From an uncultured Candidatus Peregrinibacteria bacterium (GTDB lineage Bacteria; Patescibacteriota; Gracilibacteria; Peribacterales; Peribacteraceae), in contig CAIKAD010000001.1 of NCBI GenBank assembly GCA_903825315.1, positions 62,001-126,000 of the forward strand: DNA of 64,000 nt. The letters are read 5' to 3'. The translations under genes were made by a program, and so were the position numbers. This document shows positions 62,036 to 64,000 of the stretch, piece by piece. The notes under the pieces are model-generated. The model saw only the letters and a program-made list of their open reading frames with translations, searched no databases and had not been told where the DNA came from. Position 1 is the first letter of the stretch, and each line of letters opens with the position of its first letter.

Positions 62036-63073
62036 ATGGCCACCTTCCAAGACATCCTCGGCCTCTACGATTACACGGTCCCGCGCGAGCAGGTGGCACA
62101 GGCGCCAGTTAATCCGCGGGACAGTGCGCGGCTGCTCGTCTACCGGCGGTCAACCGGCGAGATGACGGATGCCGTGTTCCGCGATATCGGGCAATTCCTG
62201 CCGCCGCGGTCCGTCCTGGTCCTCAACGAGACGAAAGTCGTTCCCGCAAAGATGACGCTCTGGCGCGTGTCCGGCGGCATGGTTTCCATCCTCATTCTCG
62301 GACGGTCCGGAAACCTTCTCCGCGTGCTTGCAGACAAGAAGCTGCGCATTGGCGAGACGCTTTCGCTTCCCGCGGGACATTCCCTCACGGTGGATGCATC
62401 GGACGGCAAGGAGTGGCTCCTCCTCCCCACGTTTCCCGCGGAGCGTTGGATGGAGGCGTGCGATGAGATCGGGGAAATGCCGCTGCCTCCCTATATAAAG
62501 GAGACGCCCCTCACTCCGGCCGAGCAACGCCGCGAGTACCAGTCCGTCTTTGCGCGGGAGGAAGGATCCGTTGCGGCGCCTACCGCGTCCCTGCACTTTA
62601 CGGAGCGGCTTCTCCAAAAGCTCCAGAAGGCAGGGCACGATGTCACGTTCGTTACACTGCATGTGCACCTGGGGACGTTTGCGCCGCTCACGGAGGATCA
62701 ATGGAAAAAAGGCGCGTTGCATCGCGAGGAGTACCACATCCATCCGGGGACCGTGCAGCTCATCGAACGTGCCAAGCGCGAACAGCGTCCCGTCATCGCC
62801 GTGGGGACCACGGTCGTCCGCACGCTGGAATCGTCTGCGGACGCATCCGGCCATATCATCAAGCCATCGGGACACACGAATCTCTTCATCAAGGAGGGAT
62901 ACCAGTTTAGGCTTGTGGACGGGCTGATCACGAACTTCCATGTTCCCAAGTCCAGCCTGCTCATGCTGGTCTCGGCCTTTACCGGACGTTCAAAGTTATT
63001 GGAGTTGTATCGGAAGGCGGTGGATCAGAACTATCGGTTCTTTTCGTTTGGGGATGGGATGTTGATTGTGTAA
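62036..63073 (+). CDS. queA: S-adenosylmethionine:tRNA ribosyltransferase-isomerase
   Basis: Penultimate step of queuosine synthesis in tRNA. 345 residues: YDYTVPREQVAQAPVNPRDSARLLV at the start, VLVLNETKVVPAKM, MPLPPYIKE, Y-Q-S-V-F-A-R-E-E-G-S-V-A-A-P-T-A and FVTLHVHLGTFAPL, ending FSFGDGMLI. All are QueA motifs. A CACACT box is 7 nt before the ATG. No other queuosine gene is close by. Confidence 0.97.
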   Translation: MATFQDILGLYDYTVPREQVAQAPVNPRDSARLLVYRRSTGEMTDAVFRDIGQFLPPRSVLVLNETKVVPAKMTLWRVSGGMVSILILGRSGNLLRVLADKKLRIGETLSLPAGHSLTVDASDGKEWLLLPTFPAERWMEACDEIGEMPLPPYIKETPLTPAEQRREYQSVFAREEGSVAAPTASLHFTERLLQKLQKAGHDVTFVTLHVHLGTFAPLTEDQWKKGALHREEYHIHPGTVQLIERAKREQRPVIAVGTTVVRTLESSADASGHIIKPSGHTNLFIKEGYQFRLVDGLITNFHVPKSSLLMLVSAFTGRSKLLELYRKAVDQNYRFFSFGDGMLIV

Positions 63074-63162
63074 CGACCAATGATCAATGTTCAATGAACA
63101 ATGATCAAAACGCTTTTCGTTTCCCGGACCGTGTTGATCATTGAAAATTGATCATTCGTCAA
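63074..63162. repeat. Long imperfect intergenic inverted repeat
   Basis: TGATCAATGTTCAATGAACAA on the left faces TTGATCATTGAAAATTGATCA on the right. May end queA transcription. Confidence 0.55.
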
Positions 63163-63227
63163 AAACTCATCCATTTCCTCGCGTCCCATCCCGAAAGTCG
63201 TACGCTGTAGATCAAGACCCTGCGCCC

Positions 63228-64000
63228 ATGCCCCCCCGCACACACTTTCTCCGCGCCCGCATTTCTCTCAACGAGAGTCAGCCAACGTCTTCCGTATCCG
63301 ACATTAACCGGGAACGGGAAGCGCTGGATGCGTATTCAAACGTGGTGGCCACTGTTGCAGAGGAGGTGCGTCCGGCGGTGGTCAACCTTTCCGTTGCCAA
63401 GAAGAAGGGTCATGGTTCCGGTTCCGGCGTCCTCTTTGCGCCGGACGGGTTCCTGCTCACCAACCATCACGTCGTCGATCAGGCGGAGGAGGTGCGTGTA
63501 CGGTTGTCGGATGGGCGGGAACTGGAAGGCCGCGTCATCGGGGCGGATCCCTGGAACGATATCGCGGTGGTGCAAGCGGAGGCGCAGGATTTTCCCTCCG
63601 CGCGGCTGGGGGATTCATCAGCATTGCGGGTGGGTCAGCTCGTTGTCGCCGTGGGGAGCCCGCTCGGGTTTGAATCCACCGTCACGGCCGGCATCGTGAG
63701 CGCGACCGGACGCGCGATGCGGACGGCCACGGGATACCTTCTCGATAACATCATTCAGACCGATGCGGCGCTCAATCCGGGCAGCAGCGGCGGGGCATTG
63801 TGCGACAGTCGCGGCCGCGTCGTGGGCATCAACACGGCTATCATCCTTCCGGCGCAGGGGTTGTGTTTTGCCATTCCCGTTAACGTCGTCAAAGAGATCC
63901 TCAGCCAGCTCATGAAGCACGGCCGCGTAGTGCGTGCCTATCTGGGACTGCACGGGCGGACGGTGCCGTTGCCGCGGTACGTGCTCCGCATGCACGGGCT
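63228..64000 (+). CDS. HtrA/DegP-type serine protease (3' cut by window)
   Basis: 257 codons visible from ATG 63228; not in the track because it runs off the end. S1C protease: LLTNHHVVD (catalytic His), WNDIAVV (Asp), NPGSSGGAL (Ser), LGFESTVTAGIVSATGR. Lacks a clear signal peptide or TM at the start (RTHFLRARISLNESQ), so it may be cytoplasmic or use a different export. A PDZ would follow beyond the window. The extended TACGCT box is about 21 nt before the ATG. Confidence 0.9.
   Translation, partial: MPPRTHFLRARISLNESQPTSSVSDINREREALDAYSNVVATVAEEVRPAVVNLSVAKKKGHGSGSGVLFAPDGFLLTNHHVVDQAEEVRVRLSDGRELEGRVIGADPWNDIAVVQAEAQDFPSARLGDSSALRVGQLVVAVGSPLGFESTVTAGIVSATGRAMRTATGYLLDNIIQTDAALNPGSSGGALCDSRGRVVGINTAIILPAQGLCFAIPVNVVKEILSQLMKHGRVVRAYLGLHGRTVPLPRYVLRMHG

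Overview
The window is a compact, gene-dense bacterial chromosome segment, moderately GC-rich, using the standard code (UGA is a genuine stop in many genes). The core genes (ftsH, purB, ligA, queA, asd, pilT, htrA), long Ser-rich linkers, one-off surface proteins (SLH/Calx-beta, DUF11, Cys-rich repeats, LEDR-like motif plus M23), lipoproteins without visible outer-membrane genes, and many genes starting 6-9 nt after a TANNNT box suggest a Patescibacteria/CPR genome, perhaps Peribacteria or Peregrinibacteria. That assignment is inference; no rRNA or ribosomal marker is present to prove it.

Layout. 1-10.1 kb is chromosomal: a cut Cys-rich surface protein, ftsH, purB, a two-gene membrane methyltransferase/glycosyltransferase operon, a Tat-exported YiiX-like protein, then asd preceded by two tandem Thr/Lys-rich leader peptides each followed by a terminator (probable transcription attenuators), and a nitroreductase. 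tRNA-Leu(GAG) lies at 10474-10560.

10.6-25.1 kb is an integrated accessory element. Its left part is a defense-like operon on the minus strand: an XRE controller, a beta-class DNA methyltransferase, a HerA-like ATPase, a zinc-ribbon-containing NurA-like nuclease, a HEPN/PD-(D/E)XK fusion and a DUF2188 protein, closed by an intrinsic terminator and followed by a separate HEPN gene. Its right part has XRE regulators with palindromic operators, a split primase/TOPRIM-helicase replication module, a SpoVG-like protein and a large serine integrase.

25.1-37 kb returns to chromosomal genes: a divergent isoprenylcysteine-methyltransferase-like gene and an ArsP-like permease, a secreted lysozyme-like protein, msrA/msrB, two tiny paralogous membrane proteins missed by the ORF track, ligA, pilT, a SerK-like kinase overlapping a cysteine synthase (possible O-phosphoserine route to cysteine) and an M20 peptidase.

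37-46 kb holds two tandem membrane-anchored regulators that fuse a TrmB-type winged helix to two extracytoplasmic Cache-like sensor regions, then an AT-rich islet (DMT transporter, Cys-rich membrane protein, unknown protein) running into a histidine kinase whose base composition changes inside the gene. 46-64 kb carries envelope proteins (PsbP-like-tailed lipoprotein, a 1.66-kresidue coiled-coil/M23 protein, SLH/Calx-beta, DUF11, PEBP), a lone receiver protein, Ogt, an AI-2E-type permease, queA and a truncated htrA. Intergenic spaces contain at least three families of inverted-repeat elements.
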